A stretch of 64,000 bases of DNA from Pontibacter aquaedesilientis (GCF_014773225.1 NZ_JACXAJ010000008.1:105667-169666); one strand, 5' to 3'. Positions 46,147 to 54,732 are shown, counted from the first letter of the stretch. A program made the numbers and translations. The notes: generated by a model from the letters alone, not told the origin.

Positions 46147-46184
46147 TAAAAAAACACAAGGCCCCGTTGCGGAACCTTGTGTTT
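46147..46184 (-). terminator. Terminator after the dicarboxylate symporter gene
   Basis: Arms aaacacaagg (46152-46161) and ccttgtgttt (46175-46184); on the minus strand the hairpin is followed by a T run. Lies 20 bases past the symporter stop at 46204. Confidence 0.8.
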
Positions 46185-46203
46185 CTCTGTAGTAAAGCAG
46201 TCT

Positions 46204-47514
46204 TTAGTTTATACCTACATCCTCCAACACGGGTGGGTGCAGTTGCCCTTCGGTACGGGCCACTACCATGGCCACGGTGGCATCGCCGGTGATGTTTACA
46301 GTCGTACGGAGCATGTCGAGGATACGGTCAGGGGCCAGGATCAGGGCGATGCCTTCTATGGGTATACCGGCCTGTTGCAGCACGATAACGAGCATCACGA
46401 CACCGGCACCCGGCACGGCTGCGGCACCTATCGATGCGAGCGTGGCCGTCATCACGATTCCGACCTGCGTCATCAGAGACAGGTCCATGCCATAGGCCTG
46501 GGCAATAAACACAGCTGCCACAGCCTGGTAAAGGCTGGTGCCGTCCATGTTGATGGTAGCGCCAAGCGGAAGCACGAAGCTGGTGATCTCCCGGTTGATG
46601 CCCAGCCTTTCCTCGCAGCGCTCCATGGTAACTGGCAGCGTAGCCGCACTAGACGAAGTAGACAAAGCCAGCATCTGGGCCGGGAAAATACCTTTGAAGA
46701 AGTCGATATACCTGGTTTTGCCAATCGTGACTACCAATATCGGGTAAACGACCAGCATCATGATCGCCAGGCCAATGATCACCACAATACAATAGTAACC
46801 CAGCACAAGCAACAGCTCCACGGCGGCGCTCGGGTCATCGCCTGCAAACTCCACCACAAGGCCTGCCAGCAAGGCAAATACGCCATAAGGAGCCGCCATC
46901 ATAATAATGTCGACCATTTTGAGTATGACGAGGTTGACGCCATCGAAAAACGCATTGACGGGTGAGGACTTCTCAACAGGTATCAGGATGAGGGCAATAC
47001 CGAAGAGCAGGGCGAAAAAGATAACCTGCAGCATCTTGCTGTTGTCCGTCATGGATGTGAAAATGTTGGCAGGCACAATGTCGATAAGCGCCTGCAGCGG
47101 CCCCTGTTGCTCTACGGCGGCGGCATCGGTAGAGCGCTGGGTAGTGGTAGCGGCATACTGGGCCTTAAATTCTTCGCGCTTTTCGGGTGAGAAGGCCTTG
47201 CCGGGCTCGGCAACGTTGACAATGGTAAGGCCCAGCACAACGGCCACTACAGTCGTAACCAGGTATAGGCCGATTGTCTTGGAACCGATGCGGGAGAGTT
47301 TGCTGATGTCGCTTAGGCTGGCCACACCCGTGATCAGGGATACGAACACGAGCGGCACGGCAATCAGTTTGAGGAGGTTGATAAAGATGGTACCAAAAGG
47401 CTTGATCCAGTCGGCAGTAAACTCAATGAGGCCATTGGAGCTGGCGAAAACTCCCCATGCTACCCCCAGTGCCATACCGATTAGTATCTGCCAGTGTAGA
47501 GCTAATTTCTTCAT
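46204..47514 (-). CDS. Dicarboxylate/amino acid:cation symporter (DAACS, GltP-like)
   Basis: A 436-residue secondary transporter of the glutamate/aspartate/C4-dicarboxylate family. Eight membrane helices plus the re-entrant hairpins; the serine-rich HP1 motif ALSTSSSAATLP (about 282-293) and the NMDGT motif of helix 7 (about 327-331) are visible. MKKLALHW at 47514 is the start; the frame extends 14 codons further without support. It lies next to the 5-oxoprolinase operon but is separated from it by a terminator. Confidence 0.93.
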   Translation of the reverse strand: MKKLALHWQILIGMALGVAWGVFASSNGLIEFTADWIKPFGTIFINLLKLIAVPLVFVSLITGVASLSDISKLSRIGSKTIGLYLVTTVVAVVLGLTIVNVAEPGKAFSPEKREEFKAQYAATTTQRSTDAAAVEQQGPLQALIDIVPANIFTSMTDNSKMLQVIFFALLFGIALILIPVEKSSPVNAFFDGVNLVILKMVDIIMMAAPYGVFALLAGLVVEFAGDDPSAAVELLLVLGYYCIVVIIGLAIMMLVVYPILVVTIGKTRYIDFFKGIFPAQMLALSTSSSAATLPVTMERCEERLGINREITSFVLPLGATINMDGTSLYQAVAAVFIAQAYGMDLSLMTQVGIVMTATLASIGAAAVPGAGVVMLVIVLQQAGIPIEGIALILAPDRILDMLRTTVNITGDATVAMVVARTEGQLHPPVLEDVGIN

Positions 47515-47706
47515 AAACAGGTTGGCGGCAGGGTGTTTGCAAAAGCCTGCCTGCAAATTAGGTGTAAGGTTCAGGATTAGGTTCAGCCGGGTAAAGCATC
47601 AGGTATGGCAAGCCAATAAGCCCGAAATGTATGCCCGCGTCAGGTAAAATTAAGCATAAATCCTTAAGAACAGAGCGGAATATCTGAATTAGGATATTCT
47701 AAATAA

Positions 47707-47733
47707 GAAAGGCCGCTTAAACAGCGGCCTTTC
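47707..47733. terminator. Hairpin terminator after the cyclophilin gene
   Basis: Perfect 11-bp stem gaaaggccgct (47707-47717) and agcggcctttc (47723-47733), loop TAAAC. Positioned to end the minus-strand cyclophilin gene. Confidence 0.75.
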
Positions 47734-47758
47734 CCAAACTTCTTCGATAGCTGACGGG

Positions 47759-48217
47759 CTATTCTTCGTTTACGACGATCTTCTCGATCTTGTCTTCTGC
47801 CCGGATGGTATCGATCACGTCCACGCCTTCTACCACTTTGCCGAAGCAGGTATGGTTGCGGTCGAGGTGGGCGGTGTTCTTGCGGCTGTGGCAGATAAAG
47901 AACTGCGATCCGCCGGTGTTACGGCCGGCATGCGCCATGCTCAGCACACCGCGGTCGTGGTACTGGTTCTCGCCGGTCAGCTCACAATCGATCTTGTAGC
48001 CTGGCCCGCCTGTGCCCGGTATACCTTTGGAGCCTTCGCGTGAGTTCGGGCAACCACCCTGAATCACGAAATCAGGAATAACGCGGTGGAAAGTCAGGCC
48101 GTCGTAAAAGCCTTTTTTGGCAAGGTCTATAAAATTCTGAACCGTCTTGGGAGCGTCTTTCTCATAAAACTCAACTTTCATGACTCCTTTGGCGGTATGG
48201 ATTTCTGCGGTCTTCAT
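47759..48217 (-). CDS. Peptidyl-prolyl cis-trans isomerase, cyclophilin type
   Basis: A 152-residue cytoplasmic cyclophilin (no signal peptide). Catalytic and binding residues in [13 protein letters not shown] (Arg of FHR, about 43-55), [16 protein letters not shown] (about 93-108) and [15 protein letters not shown] (about 117-131; the Trp common at this last site is replaced). Speeds proline isomerisation in folding. Monocistronic with promoter box and terminator. Confidence 0.95.
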   Translation of the reverse strand: MKTAEIHTAKGVMKVEFYEKDAPKTVQNFIDLAKKGFYDGLTFHRVIPDFVIQGGCPNSREGSKGIPGTGGPGYKIDCELTGENQYHDRGVLSMAHAGRNTGGSQFFICHSRKNTAHLDRNHTCFGKVVEGVDVIDTIRAEDKIEKIVVNEE

Positions 48218-48254
48218 AATTTCATCTATTTGATTGGTAAAACACTGTCAGGTA

Positions 48255-48262
48255 CAAAAGTA
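48255..48262 (-). promoter_or_regulatory. Putative -7 box for the cyclophilin gene
   Basis: Minus-strand TACTTTTG, exact TAnnTTTG, 38 bases above the ATG at 48217. Confidence 0.4.
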
Positions 48263-48410
48263 CGCAAAATATAATTTACAGTCTACGGTGCCTGGCCATG
48301 TCTTGGGTGTATCGTTATGCATTTAAGAAAACTTGAAGGAGTAAATAAGAGTAATTGTACTATAACGCGACCCCGAAATTTTGCCTACACCTAAAAAAGA
48401 CACGAAACCC

Positions 48411-49040
48411 ATGAGAGGACTACCGATAGCAATCCCCATCATTGTGCTGTTTGGCTTTACAGTATCAAGCTGCGACCAGCGGCAGGGTGCTGATAACCAG
48501 ACAGACCCAAACGGCACAGAATTGAGACAGGATGGCGTGGCAACGACGCCAGACCGCGTGCTTGACGAACCAGCCACAACGACGCAAGCCGCTCCGGAAG
48601 AGGACGACACGTCCCTGGAAGCGTCGCGTAACATTGTGGATAATGCCGCCAAAGACAAAGAACTCACCACTTTTGTCTCGTTGCTGCACACTGCCAAAAT
48701 GGTCAGTAACCTGAACGGAACCGGGCCTTATACAGTATTCGCCCCTTCCGAGGCTGGTTTCAAAGCCCTGCCCGGCAGTACCCTGGAGGACCTGATGAAA
48801 CCTGAAAACCGGGAACGGCTGCAGCAGATTCTCAACAACCACATTATTTCAGGCAAACTGGCCGTAGATGACCTGCAGGACGGCACCATCCTGAAGACCG
48901 TTGCCGGGGAACAGCTAAAAGTATCGAAACGTGGCGGACAAGTGATGATAAACGGAGCTCTGATAGAAGACGCTGACGCCATGAGCAAAAACGGGGTGCT
49001 GCACACGATCAATAAACTGTTGTTGCCGGCTGAGAAATAA
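48411..49040 (+). CDS. Fasciclin (FAS1) domain lipoprotein
   Basis: A 209-residue lipoprotein: signal peptide with lipobox TVSSC (Cys about 21), a disordered Thr/Pro/Asp-rich linker to about 70, then one FAS1 domain with the H1 motif GTGPYTVFAPSEAGFKAL (about 103-120), the NHI motif and the end block GVLHTINKLLLP. FAS1 domains mediate surface adhesion. Start at ATG 48411; the upstream TTG 10 codons earlier is less likely. Confidence 0.92.
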   Translation: MRGLPIAIPIIVLFGFTVSSCDQRQGADNQTDPNGTELRQDGVATTPDRVLDEPATTTQAAPEEDDTSLEASRNIVDNAAKDKELTTFVSLLHTAKMVSNLNGTGPYTVFAPSEAGFKALPGSTLEDLMKPENRERLQQILNNHIISGKLAVDDLQDGTILKTVAGEQLKVSKRGGQVMINGALIEDADAMSKNGVLHTINKLLLPAEK

Positions 49041-49061
49041 TAATCTTTGGATGAAAGTAGA

Positions 49062-49097
49062 AACGCCGCAGGTATACCTTTATACCTGCGGCGTTTT
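49062..49097. terminator. Terminator built from two inverted AGGTATA copies
   Basis: Perfect 16-bp stem: aaacgccgcaggtata (49062-49077) and its complement (49082-49097), loop CCTT, then TT. Lies 21 bases after the fasciclin stop and 3 bases before the convergent SDR gene's stop. Confidence 0.9.
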
Positions 49098-49100
49098 TGG

Positions 49101-49802
49101 TTAAAATGGGTTCGTGGCCCAAACGGACAGCTCCGGTATAAAGCCCCGGTCATCGAGCTCCAGCGCCCCTTTGATAGCCCGCGCAATTTCCTGGCCACGC
49201 AGTTTGTTGGGCTGACTCTCGCGCTCCTCCCTTTCCTCACGCCCAAAGGCGGTGGTCACTTCGCTGGGGTTCAGCAGCATGACCCGCACGTTGTACCGGC
49301 GCAGTTCTGCCTGCCAGCATTGTGTCATACCGCGCAGCGCAAACTTAGACGAAGCGTATACCGAGCCACCCTCATAGCCCTTGGTGGCAGCCGTAGACCC
49401 GATGTTGATGATATTGCCGTAGTTCTGTTTCTTGAAGATCTCTGCCGCACGCTTGCCCATCATGGCTGCGCCAAATACGTTCACGCTGTATATCTGCTGA
49501 AAATCCTCCAAAGTTGCTTCCTCCAGTAATTTCGATCGGCCGATACCTGCATTGTTGATGAGCACATCCAAGCGGCCGTACTCGTTCAGGAAAGTCTTGA
49601 AGGTGCGTTTCACATCTTCCGGATTAGCCACGTCTGCCGTGATGGGCATCGCCCCGATCTCACGGGCGGCCTTGTGAGTGCGCTTGTCGTCACGCCCTGT
49701 AATAGCCACATTGGCCCCGTGTTCTATCAGCAGTTTGGCCGTGGCATATCCGATGCCTAGCGTGCCGCCTGTAATGAGGATGTTGGAGTTTTCGATTTTC
49801 AT
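49101..49802 (-). CDS. Short-chain dehydrogenase/reductase
   Basis: A 233-residue classical SDR. Cofactor motif TGGTLGIG (11-18), NNAGIG (about 87-92), catalytic Ser in NIGSTAA (about 139-145), and YASSK (about 155-159, Tyr/Lys pair). The Arg of TGRD after beta-2 points to NADP(H) preference. Substrate unknown. No operon partner; convergent with the fasciclin gene. Confidence 0.92.
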   Translation of the reverse strand: MKIENSNILITGGTLGIGYATAKLLIEHGANVAITGRDDKRTHKAAREIGAMPITADVANPEDVKRTFKTFLNEYGRLDVLINNAGIGRSKLLEEATLEDFQQIYSVNVFGAAMMGKRAAEIFKKQNYGNIINIGSTAATKGYEGGSVYASSKFALRGMTQCWQAELRRYNVRVMLLNPSEVTTAFGREEREERESQPNKLRGQEIARAIKGALELDDRGFIPELSVWATNPF

Positions 49803-49922
49803 AGTAGCGTAGGTATGGTCCGTGTTTTTTGTAACGTGCAGAGGGTGGGGAGGTTGTAGCTGTGCCAGTACCTTTGCTCAGTCGCTCAACGGTGCAGAAT
49901 TAACGGTTGCTATACCTGACCT

Positions 49923-49953
49923 ATAACTTTCTAACTTCCAAACTTTCTAACTA
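49923..49953 (-). repeat. GTTAGAAAG repeat at the rsgA stop
   Basis: Minus strand reads TAGTTAGAAAGTTTGGAAG then TTAGAAAGTT, so the rsgA stop TAG (49953-49951) directly abuts the repeat. Sense orientation relative to rsgA. Confidence 0.75.
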
Positions 49954-50874
49954 CTTCCGGTTGTCTTCGCCATGCAGCATGCTCAGGTAGCTCTCATACC
50001 TGGTCAGGGCGATTTCATTTTTGCGTACGGCGTCTATAATGGCGCAGCCGGGCTCATTGAAGTGGGTGCAGTCGTTGAAGCGGCACTGGTTCAGGCGCTC
50101 GCGCATTTCGGGGAAGAAATGACCCAGCTCTTTTTTGGGGATATCGACAATGCCGAGTTCCTTGATGCCGGGTGTGTCGATAATGAAAGTCTCAGAGTCG
50201 ATTTCGAACATCTCGGCGAAGGTGGTGGTGTGCACGCCTTTGTCGGAGAAGCCGGATATCTCGGAGGTTTTCAGGTCGAGGTCGGGCACGATAAGGTTGA
50301 TAAGCGTGGACTTGCCCACCCCCGAGTGACCCGAGAAGAGCGTTGTCTTGCCGTGCAGTAGTTCCCGGAGTTCGTCTATACCTTGGTTGGAATGCGCTGA
50401 AACACCCATTGTTTTGTATCCGATCCGCTCATACAGGTATTTGATTTGTCGCTGGTACTCCTGCATGTCCTCGTCGTAGAGGTCGGTCTTGTTGTACACG
50501 ATCACGGTAGGTATGCCATAGGCCTCGGCGGTTACCAGAAAGCGGTCGACGAAACCAAAGGAGGTACGCGGTGATACCAACGTAGCGATGAGCAAAGCCT
50601 GGTCGAGGTTGGCGGCGATGATGTGGGCGTGCTCCGCCTTGTGCGTGGATTTGCGGATGATGTAGTTCTCGCGGTCTTCAATCTTGTGAATCACAGCGGT
50701 GTCCTCGCCGGTGGTTTCCACGTCAAACTCCACACGGTCGCCGACGGCCAGCGGGTTGCTCACCTTCATGCCCTTGAGCTTGAACTTGCCGCGCAGACGC
50801 GCCCGGTGCAGTTTGCCCTCCGCATCACGCACCAGATACCACGACCCCGTCGATTTTACTACAACTCCTTTCAT
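49951..50874 (-). CDS. rsgA: Ribosome small-subunit-dependent GTPase A
   Basis: A 307-residue circularly permuted GTPase that checks late 30S maturation. N-terminal OB fold (to about 75), GTPase motifs in permuted order: VYNKTDLYD (G4, about 121-129), GHSGVGKSTLIN (G1, about 179-190), DTPGIKEL (G3, about 227-234), and the C-terminal zinc knuckle CRFNDCTHFNEPGC. Complete. Follows waaA by 5 bases on the minus strand. Confidence 0.97.
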   Translation of the reverse strand: MKGVVVKSTGSWYLVRDAEGKLHRARLRGKFKLKGMKVSNPLAVGDRVEFDVETTGEDTAVIHKIEDRENYIIRKSTHKAEHAHIIAANLDQALLIATLVSPRTSFGFVDRFLVTAEAYGIPTVIVYNKTDLYDEDMQEYQRQIKYLYERIGYKTMGVSAHSNQGIDELRELLHGKTTLFSGHSGVGKSTLINLIVPDLDLKTSEISGFSDKGVHTTTFAEMFEIDSETFIIDTPGIKELGIVDIPKKELGHFFPEMRERLNQCRFNDCTHFNEPGCAIIDAVRKNEIALTRYESYLSMLHGEDNRK

Positions 50875-50879
50875 TCGTT

Positions 50880-52121
50880 TTATTTCAGCAGCTGGCGCAC
50901 ATCAGCCATGATTTTGGCTGTGGCACCCGCCTGTTCGTGTACGTAAGTTTTTTCTTTGTCGGTTATACCCTGGTGCAGCCCCGGCGTGGAATGCACCCGC
51001 TCAAAAGCCTGCAGCAACTCGTCTGCATTGTTTACCGGGAAAGCGCAGCCCAGTGCCACCAGATCCTTCGCTTCCTGAAACTTATCGAACTTAGGTCCGA
51101 AGAACAGCGGCAGTCCAAACACGGCTGCCTCCAGCGTGTTGTGCAGTCCCTTGCCGAAGGCCCCGCCAATGTAGGTATAGGTGCCGTAACTGTAAAGCGA
51201 CGAAAGCATGCCAATGTTGTCGATCACCAGCACGCTATACCTGCCTGCGTCCGCCGCTGTGGCCTGCGAAAAGCGCACGGCGCTCTCACCGAGCTGTTGC
51301 ATGAGCTGGCTGATACCGCTCTCGTGAATTTCGTGCGGGGCAATGATGAACTGTATACCTGTTCGGCGCTTCTGAATCAGGGGCAAGAGCACCTCGATAT
51401 CGGCAGGCCAGCTACTGCCGACCATAAATACTTCCTTACCTTGCGCAAACGCCTCCACCACAGGTATAGCCTTCACGCTGGCGGCCGTTTGCAGCACACG
51501 GTCGAAGCGGGTGTCTCCGGCTATGCTGGCTTTTTCTATTCCTATACCTTTTAAGAGTTTTAGGGAAGTTTCGTTCTGGGTATAGATATGTGTAAAACGC
51601 TGCAAGATATTCCGGTTGAAGCCACCGTAGGGTTTGAAAAAGACCTGATCCGGACGAAAGATAGCCGAAATGGAAAGCACAGGTATAGCCCGTTCCTGCA
51701 AGGCCTGCAGGTAGTAGTGCCAGAACTCGTACTTCACAAACACCGCCAGTTTAGGCTTTACAATGTCCAGAAAACGGTTGGCGTTGCCGTGGCTGTCGAG
51801 TGGCAGGTAGAAAATATAGTCAGCACCTGCGTAGTTTTTGCGCACCTCGTAGCCCGAAGGGGAGAAGAAGGTGAGTACCACCTTATATCCCGGAAACTCC
51901 TCCCGAAACGCTTCGATCACCGGCCTGCCTTGCTCAAACTCGCCCAGCGAAGCGCAATGGAACCACACCACCGGTGCTGTGTTACCCTGCAACTGTTGCG
52001 CCATCCGCTCAAACTGCCCCGCACGCCCCTCCTGCATTAGCTTTGCCTTTTGATGAAAGGGCGCCGCCAAGGCAATAGCCGCCTGGTAAGCTTTCAGTCC
52101 GATATCGTAGAGTAGTTTCAA
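50880..52121 (-). CDS. waaA: 3-deoxy-D-manno-octulosonic acid (Kdo) transferase
   Basis: A 413-residue GT30 enzyme that adds Kdo to lipid A precursor at the inner membrane. N-terminal membrane-associated helix (LYDIGLKAYQAAIALA), acceptor-side motif WFHCASLGEFEQGRP (catalytic Glu in this block), VKYEFWHYYLQAL, and a C-terminal nucleotide-sugar half with GGAFGKGLHNTLEAAVFGLP. Full length. Promoter box at 52176-52183; probably an operon with rsgA. Confidence 0.95.
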   Translation of the reverse strand: MKLLYDIGLKAYQAAIALAAPFHQKAKLMQEGRAGQFERMAQQLQGNTAPVVWFHCASLGEFEQGRPVIEAFREEFPGYKVVLTFFSPSGYEVRKNYAGADYIFYLPLDSHGNANRFLDIVKPKLAVFVKYEFWHYYLQALQERAIPVLSISAIFRPDQVFFKPYGGFNRNILQRFTHIYTQNETSLKLLKGIGIEKASIAGDTRFDRVLQTAASVKAIPVVEAFAQGKEVFMVGSSWPADIEVLLPLIQKRRTGIQFIIAPHEIHESGISQLMQQLGESAVRFSQATAADAGRYSVLVIDNIGMLSSLYSYGTYTYIGGAFGKGLHNTLEAAVFGLPLFFGPKFDKFQEAKDLVALGCAFPVNNADELLQAFERVHSTPGLHQGITDKEKTYVHEQAGATAKIMADVRQLLK

Positions 52122-52175
52122 GTATAATTTTGGCTATGACCTTGCAGTGGATTTCCTTCCTCTGATTTCAAAGTG

Positions 52176-52183
52176 CAAATATA
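52176..52183 (-). promoter_or_regulatory. Putative -7 box for waaA-rsgA
   Basis: Minus-strand TATATTTG, exact TAnnTTTG, 55 bases above the waaA ATG. Confidence 0.45.
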
Positions 52184-52266
52184 GGGTATTCTGAAGCGAT
52201 TGTGGTAAAGGGGGCTTAGTTTGTAAGAGGGGAGGGAAGAATGATAACTAAATTACTGATATCCGC

Positions 52267-52274
52267 TATATTTG
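52267..52274 (+). promoter_or_regulatory. Putative -7 box for the J-domain gene
   Basis: TATATTTG, exact TAnnTTTG, 78 bases before the ATG at 52352. No clear -33 TTG. Confidence 0.35.
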
Positions 52275-52351
52275 GTAGGATAAACGTAGGTAATTACTTT
52301 TATCTAGAAGTTATGTGTAATCATGAAAATAAATTACAATAGGAAAGCTTA

Positions 52352-53338
52352 ATGGAAGAATTAACCACTAGTATAATCCAGAAGGTAAAAGATGAACTTA
52401 AAATTACCGAAGAGCTTTCTTCAACTGAACTTTATGACATGTTGCATAAATACAGGAGTTCACAACATCCTGACAAATTTTTAGATAAAGAAAGAAAGAA
52501 GGCTGCAGAAGAAAAATTCAAAAGGCTAAATTCTTTGTTGATTGAATTAGCTAATCTTATTGAGCAAGAAAAACAACAGAAGCTGCCGAGTGAAATAATA
52601 CCATATAAAAAAGAGTATGAAATAATTAAAAACAAACAACAAATCATCAACTATGAAGAGATAATTGCAGAGCTTAGGGTTAAAAATGAATTCAATGAAA
52701 ATCATATTGCTAACCTCCAAAAAGACCTGCTAAAAATTCAGGGAAATAAAGCAGACGAAAAAGCGTCAAAACTTATTGAGCTTTATAAACCATCCAAGAA
52801 AAGCCTTATTTCACAAGGTATAACATTCGTTTTAACTTTTGTAATTGGTGTCTTTACAAAAGTTGAAGAAGTTGCAGCAGTAATAGGAAAATACTTTCCT
52901 TTTGAGCCGCAATTATTAAACTATGCAATTTTTGGAATTTTAGTCTTTATTCCTGTAAGGCTTTTTAAAATGCACTTAGAAGAATCAAAAATTGAGGATA
53001 TATCCAAAAGAATCAGAACTCCATATTTTATAAATAAGTTTTATAAATATCTAAATAACAATGATATTGATGACAACTTTACAGAAATGAATGTATTTGA
53101 TTTTCTATCAAATGGGCTTAGTCCTAAAAACATTTTAAGTAAATTCTGGAATATACATTTCCTAAATATATATAATGAACCAGTAATCGACTCTCTGAAA
53201 GATATTTTTATTTTTAATTTGCTAAATAAGCAGCTTGTCACAATTTCAAGTGCTAACAATCTTGATAGAAGATTTAAAATAGCTAAAACTAGACATTATA
53301 CAAGTGCTGATTTTGACTTAGACGACATTGATTTTTAG
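52352..53338 (+). CDS. J-domain-like membrane protein with coiled coil (island 2)
   Basis: 328 residues, about 30% GC, far below the genome. Residues about 28-68 look like a J domain: YRSSQHPDKF with an intact HPD (38-40), then AAEEKFKRLNSLL. A charged coiled coil follows (about 68-135), then two hydrophobic segments (about 152-172 and 184-203) and an AT-rich-coded, Asn/Ile-rich C-terminal domain ending in an acidic tail. J domains recruit DnaK. No full-length family recognised. The 61-bp attC-like repeat lies 24 bases past the stop. Confidence 0.75.
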   Translation: MEELTTSIIQKVKDELKITEELSSTELYDMLHKYRSSQHPDKFLDKERKKAAEEKFKRLNSLLIELANLIEQEKQQKLPSEIIPYKKEYEIIKNKQQIINYEEIIAELRVKNEFNENHIANLQKDLLKIQGNKADEKASKLIELYKPSKKSLISQGITFVLTFVIGVFTKVEEVAAVIGKYFPFEPQLLNYAIFGILVFIPVRLFKMHLEESKIEDISKRIRTPYFINKFYKYLNNNDIDDNFTEMNVFDFLSNGLSPKNILSKFWNIHFLNIYNEPVIDSLKDIFIFNLLNKQLVTISSANNLDRRFKIAKTRHYTSADFDLDDIDF

Positions 53339-53361
53339 AATAATAAATAGGCCTGCCTGCT

Positions 53362-53422
53362 GCTAACATTGTATAAAAGTCATGCTTCGGCTGTGCCTCG
53401 CTCGTTTTATGTACTAACCGTT
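53362..53422 (+). repeat. 61-bp attC-like imperfect palindrome, copy A
   Basis: Runs from GCTAAC (53362-53367) to CCGTT (ending 53422). Outer AAC/GTT triplets; inner arms GTATAAAA and TTTTATGTAC pair with extra-helical bases; loop with GCTTCGGC. Same 61-bp length as copy B (41762-41822), 49 of 61 identical. Directly downstream of the J-domain gene in the same orientation. Confidence 0.75.
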
Positions 53423-53482
53423 ATCTGCCAAAGACACTATTTATAAAAAGAGAATAATATTACCCCAATCAACTTCACCCCC

Positions 53483-54121
53483 TTGGAAGGATTCTTCATC
53501 ACCGCCATCGATCTAACCGGAACCTTTGCGTTTGCCATAAGCGGCATCCGGCTGGCTTCTGGTAAGAACATCGACTGGTTTGGGGCTTACATCATCGGCT
53601 TGGTCACGGCCATTGGCGGCGGTACTACCCGAGATCTACTACTCGGTGTCACGCCCTTCTGGATGCTGAACGGTACCTATTTCCTGACTACAGGCGTGGC
53701 GCTTTTGGCGGCATTGCTGTTTCAAGAAAGAATTTTCAGGCTGGCGGGAACTTTGTTTCTGTTCGACGCCATTGGGCTGGGGCTTTTTACGGTGGTCGGT
53801 ATAAGCAAAAGCCTGGAGGCGGGATTGCCTTTTTGGGTGGCGATTGTAATGGGGGCCATTACGGGGTCTGTCGGTGGCCTTATCCGGGATGTGCTCTTAA
53901 ACGAAGTGCCACTTCTGTTGCGCCGCAATATCTATGCGCTTGCTTGTGTAGCGGGTGGGCTAGTCTACTACTTATGTACACAACTCCATGTCTCAGTCAG
54001 TGTGACCGAGCTGATGGCGGCCGCAGTCGTGATACTGGTGCGCGTCGTAGCAGAGAAGTTTAATATCCATTTGCCTGTGATGCGTCCTGTGAAGCAGGAA
54101 GAAGAAAGTCAGAGCCACTAA
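53483..54121 (+). CDS. Trimeric intracellular cation channel family protein (YadS/UPF0126)
   Basis: A roughly 212-residue membrane protein with seven hydrophobic segments in two repeats: IDLTGTFAFAISGIRLA...GGGTTRDLLLG (about 9-55) and FLFDAIGLGLFTVVG...GSVGGLIRDVLLNEVP (about 93-143). The paired GGxxRD motifs are the family mark. It starts with TTG (53483); no ATG is available in frame. It sits 60 bases past the cassette-like repeat, so its original 5' end may have been cut by the island. Nine bases from the GNAT gene downstream. Confidence 0.85.
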   Translation: MEGFFITAIDLTGTFAFAISGIRLASGKNIDWFGAYIIGLVTAIGGGTTRDLLLGVTPFWMLNGTYFLTTGVALLAALLFQERIFRLAGTLFLFDAIGLGLFTVVGISKSLEAGLPFWVAIVMGAITGSVGGLIRDVLLNEVPLLLRRNIYALACVAGGLVYYLCTQLHVSVSVTELMAAAVVILVRVVAEKFNIHLPVMRPVKQEEESQSH

Positions 54122-54130
54122 GCTATACCT

Positions 54131-54613
54131 ATGTCCATTAACATCCGCCCCATCCAGCCGTCAGACAATGAGCCGCTGGCCACTTTAATCCGAAAGGTTT
54201 TCCGCGAGTTTAAAATTGACAAGCCCGGCACCGTGTATACCGACCCAACTACTGACGCTTTGTACGAGCTGTTTCAGCAGCCTGCCAGCGCTTATTTTGT
54301 AGCTGAAGAAAATGGTGCTATCCTGGGAGGCTGCGGTGTATACCCAACCGAGGGTCTTCCTGTAGGTTGTGCGGAGTTGGTAAAGTTTTATCTGGCTGCT
54401 GAGGCTAGAGGAAAGGGAATTGGCAACCGGCTTATGCAGCAAAGTATAGCGGCTGCCCGGGAGCTAGGCTACAAACAACTATACCTGGAGTCGTTCCCGG
54501 AGCTGGCCAAAGCTGTCTCGATGTATGAGAAAGCAGGCTTCCGACCTATACCCCATGCGATGGGCAACTCCGGCCACTACGCCTGCAATATTTGGATGAT
54601 GAAAGACTTATGA
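54131..54613 (+). CDS. GNAT-family N-acetyltransferase
   Basis: A 160-residue acetyltransferase. Acetyl-CoA loop EARGKGIGNRLMQQSI (about 92-107, the RGxGxG motif) preceded by strand ELVKFYLA, then YLESFPELAKAVSMYEKAGF typical of the C-terminal half. Substrate unknown. Probably cotranscribed with the channel gene 9 bases upstream. Confidence 0.9.
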   Translation: MSINIRPIQPSDNEPLATLIRKVFREFKIDKPGTVYTDPTTDALYELFQQPASAYFVAEENGAILGGCGVYPTEGLPVGCAELVKFYLAAEARGKGIGNRLMQQSIAAARELGYKQLYLESFPELAKAVSMYEKAGFRPIPHAMGNSGHYACNIWMMKDL

Positions 54614-54732
54614 CAGTAGTATTCGTCATACAACCTCACCGATTCTTTGCATAGTGTAAGTGGCTCAGAGCCGCCTTTATGCTGCAGGTATCGTTAGGGC
54701 GGTTTTGTTCCTGGATTTGTGTATAGTAGCTA

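Noticed and set aside
46177..46965. 262-codon + strand frame opposite the symporter gene
   Set aside because: His/Gln-rich translation typical of the antisense of a membrane-protein gene; the minus-strand symporter is certain.
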